From contig CAMDCZ010000031.1 of assembly GCA_945890735.1 (NCBI GenBank), forward strand, positions 1-26,879: a DNA stretch of 26,879 nucleotides. The letters are read 5' to 3'. Position numbers and translations under genes: made by a program. Shown here piece after piece: positions 24,956 to 26,879 of this stretch; within the stretch, counting starts at the first letter, position 1, and every line of letters starts with the position of its first letter. The notes beneath the pieces were generated by a model. That model was not told the origin of the DNA. It worked only from the letters and a program-made list of their open reading frames with translations, and did not search any database. Source of the DNA: Bordetella parapertussis (GTDB lineage Bacteria; Pseudomonadota; Gammaproteobacteria; Burkholderiales; Burkholderiaceae_C).

Positions 24956-26145
24956 TCGCTCAAAAAGTCAAAGCCACGCGCACTCGGGCGGACCCTTTGC
25001 AGGTCTCTCTCCAGCCACCCCTTCTCCAGGGCTTGATGCAAGCCTGCCTCGATGGCTGACAGAGGCAAGCCGGTACGGTCTGTGAACCAAGACAAATCAA
25101 ATCCGTCCTTCAAACGCAGTGCATTGAGCATGAATTCAAAGGGCAGCTCGGCGCGGGGTACCTCATGGCTTTGCGCCACAGCCCCTTCCCCCAAGGCCTT
25201 GGCCATGTAGATCTGAGGCTCACGGTGCCGCACCATGCGCAACACCCGGTGGGCAAAACTCAGCTTGCTGTGCGCGCCCGCACCCAGCCCCAAATAGTCG
25301 CCAAACTGCCAGTAATTGGTGTTGTGCCAGCAGCGGTGACCGGCTTGCGCAAAAGCAGACACCTCATACCGGGCCAAGCCTTGCAAGGCGGTCTGAGCGG
25401 TGATCGTGTCCAACATGTCGTATGCGTCATCGTCTTCAGGCAAGCCTGTCGGCGTGTGTTTGGCAAACAAAGTGTTGGGCTCAATGGTCAGGTGGTAGAT
25501 CGACAAGTGTGGCGGCTTGAAGGACAAGGCGTGTGACAGATCTTGTGACAAGTCAGCCATGGTTTGCCCAGGCAAGGCATACATCAAATCGATATTGAAA
25601 GTCTCAAAAGCTTGCGAAGCCTCCAACACAGCTGCCTGCGCTTGAGCCGCATTGTGCACACGCCCCAAGGCCCCCAGGTGCGCGTCATGGAAGCTTTGCA
25701 CACCAACCGATAAACGCGTCACGCCGGCGGCTCGAAAGGCATGAAAGCGTTCTTTTTCGAAAGTGCCTGGGTTGGCCTCTAGGGTGATTTCGCAATCAGG
25801 GACCAAGGGCAGCCGCGCCCTCAGGTCACTGACCAAGCGTGCAATGCCCTGGGCAGAAAACAAACTGGGTGTGCCGCCGCCGATGAAAACACTGTGCACT
25901 GGGCGACCCCAAATCAACGGCAAACTGCTCTCTAAATCAGCGCAGACCGCATCCAAATAAGCGGCTTCTGGCAAACCAGCCGGGCTGTCTGATCCATTCG
26001 CCAAACCCCGCCACTCGTGCGAGTTGAAGTCGCAATACGGGCATTTTTTCAGGCACCAGGGCAGATGCACATAGACAGACAAAGCAGGCAATGACGGCAG
26101 GTGCAAGGTGCCCGGGCGCATCAAGTGCCCAATGTCCAGGTTCAT
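24928..26145 (-). CDS. hemW: HemW-like radical SAM heme chaperone
   Basis: HemW (formerly called a coproporphyrinogen III oxidase-like protein) is a radical SAM protein that binds heme and passes it to respiratory proteins. It has 405 residues. The SAM-cluster motif WCLKKCPYCDF (CxxxCxxC plus the extra Cys-x-Phe style of HemW) is followed by VFIGGGTPSLF, LEANPGTFEKERF, LSVGVQSFHDAHLGALGRVHN and DLMYALPGQT, and later by NYWQFGDYLGLGAGAHS. The C-terminal HemN_C winged segment is present. It lacks the four-Cys variant of true HemN. The ATG at 26145 overlaps the rdgB stop by 4 bases; an in-frame TTG three codons upstream is less likely. rph-rdgB-hemW is a common betaproteobacterial order. Confidence 0.94.
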   Translation of the reverse strand: MNLDIGHLMRPGTLHLPSLPALSVYVHLPWCLKKCPYCDFNSHEWRGLANGSDSPAGLPEAAYLDAVCADLESSLPLIWGRPVHSVFIGGGTPSLFSAQGIARLVSDLRARLPLVPDCEITLEANPGTFEKERFHAFRAAGVTRLSVGVQSFHDAHLGALGRVHNAAQAQAAVLEASQAFETFNIDLMYALPGQTMADLSQDLSHALSFKPPHLSIYHLTIEPNTLFAKHTPTGLPEDDDAYDMLDTITAQTALQGLARYEVSAFAQAGHRCWHNTNYWQFGDYLGLGAGAHSKLSFAHRVLRMVRHREPQIYMAKALGEGAVAQSHEVPRAELPFEFMLNALRLKDGFDLSWFTDRTGLPLSAIEAGLHQALEKGWLERDLQRVRPSARGFDFLSDLQTLFLAG

Positions 26146-26747
26146 GCCAGCCAACGCTCATGCATCAATGCACACATCAAACGGGATGCCTGCCCACGGT
26201 GACTCAGGGTGTTTTTGGTGTCCTCAGGCATTTCAGCCATGGTTTGTCCAACACTGGGGATGTGCATCACCGGATCAAAACCAAAACCATGGCTACCCCT
26301 TGGTTCGTAGGTGATGTCACCGATCACCCGTCCCACAGCGATCAAAGGTTCAGGGTCCAGCGGATGCCTCACGGCAACCAAGGTACTGACCAAGGCAGCG
26401 CGTCGGTTGGTCTCGTTTGCCATTTGCTCGAGCAAAGCCTTTCGGTTGTTGTCGTCACTTTTGAGGTATCCAAATTGGGTACAGTAAAAAGCGGTCTGCA
26501 CACCAGGCAGGCCGTTGAACGCGTCGACACACAAGCCAGCGTCATCGGCCAAGGCAGGCAAACCGCTGTGCAAGCTGGCATGCCGTGCTTTGGCCAAGGC
26601 GTTTTCCACGAAAGTGAAAAACGGTTCTTCTGCTTCGCAGATGTGCAGTTGGGCTTGGGGTAACAAGGTCAGACCCAAAGGCGCGAACAAGGTTTGCAGC
26701 TCCGCCAGTTTGCCGGCGTTGTTGGAGGCAAGGACGATTTCTTTCAA
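26142..26747 (-). CDS. rdgB: XTP/dITP pyrophosphatase (non-canonical purine NTPase), TTG start
   Basis: Hydrolyses dITP, ITP and XTP to monophosphates so that deaminated purines stay out of DNA and RNA. It has 201 residues. The N-terminal EIVLASNNAGKLAEL is the family signature (SxNxGKxxE). The central FVENALAKARHAS and ALADDAGLCVDAFNGLPGV hold the metal-binding acidic residues, and GSHGFGFDPVMHIP and LSHRGQASRLM complete the substrate pocket. There is no ATG; both candidate starts are TTG. The GAGG at 26755-26758 is only 1 base from the TTG at 26753 but 7 from the TTG at 26747, so I chose 26747. It lies 9 bases after rph. Confidence 0.94.
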   Translation of the reverse strand: MKEIVLASNNAGKLAELQTLFAPLGLTLLPQAQLHICEAEEPFFTFVENALAKARHASLHSGLPALADDAGLCVDAFNGLPGVQTAFYCTQFGYLKSDDNNRKALLEQMANETNRRAALVSTLVAVRHPLDPEPLIAVGRVIGDITYEPRGSHGFGFDPVMHIPSVGQTMAEMPEDTKNTLSHRGQASRLMCALMHERWLA

Positions 26748-26756
26748 TGCCAAACC

Positions 26757-26879
26757 TCAGGCGGTCAGTGCAGCAGCTTGCATGCCAATCAGCTCACGAA
26801 TCCCTTTGTCAGCCAGGGACAGCAATTGGTCCATCTCGGCGCGTGTGAATGCTGCGCCTTCGGCGGTGCCCTGAACTTC
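26757..26879 (-). CDS. rph: Ribonuclease PH, C-terminal fragment (rest outside window)
   Basis: RNase PH is a phosphate-dependent 3'-5' exonuclease that trims tRNA 3' ends. Only the last 40 residues are in the window. They start EVQGTAEGAAFTRAEMDQLL and end LIGMQAAAL followed by Thr-Ala. The EVQGTAEG motif followed by a helical tail ending in Q.AAL is diagnostic of the RNase PH C terminus. The stop is a few bases before rdgB, so the two are co-transcribed. The frame is open through the window edge. Confidence 0.93.
   Translation of the reverse strand, partial: EVQGTAEGAAFTRAEMDQLLSLADKGIRELIGMQAAALTA

Overview
The window reads as ordinary chromosomal DNA of a Gram-negative betaproteobacterium of the order Burkholderiales, probably Comamonadaceae (for example a freshwater Limnohabitans or Rhodoferax relative). 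This rests on protein resemblance and on the neighbourhoods cmk-rpsA-ihfB-lapA-lapB-hldA-hldD and rph-rdgB-hemW; the genus is inference. Coding density is very high, with many ATGA or GTGA stop/start overlaps. No insertion sequence, prophage or CRISPR array was seen, and no stretch over 300 bases lacks a gene.

Region 1 (1-6501, + strand): the end of cytidylate kinase, ribosomal protein S1, IHF beta, the LPS-assembly pair LapA/LapB, the heptose kinase HldA and epimerase HldD, and a small secreted helix-hairpin-helix protein. This is a conserved translation, nucleoid and lipopolysaccharide block.

Region 2 (6549-15348, + strand): a complete recC-recB-recD set joined by 4-base overlaps. Two small genes follow: a secreted adhesin-E-like protein and a DUF442/TIGR01244 protein.

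Region 3 (16219-22690): the accessory part and the most interesting. pqqABCDE runs on the - strand. It includes the 24-residue PqqA precursor and two hairpins, one a canonical terminator, between pqqA and pqqB. Divergent from it is a compact unit made of a proline-iminopeptidase-like S33 hydrolase, a LapD/MoxY-type sensor kinase and a NarL-type response regulator. The 214-base divergent region holds a perfect GTGTTCG-N9-CGAACAC inverted repeat. I infer a self-contained module that makes PQQ and senses a signal tied to PQQ-dependent alcohol oxidation. No quinoprotein dehydrogenase and no pqqF protease lie in the window.

Region 4 (22696-26879, - strand): the end of rph, then rdgB, hemW, tRNA-Ser(UGA), and an OmpR-type regulator with its kinase. 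The regulator starts 25 bases after the tRNA with no terminator visible between them. Its kinase has an unrecognised periplasmic domain with four cysteines. This pair converges on the MoxX-like regulator with only 5 bases between stop codons.
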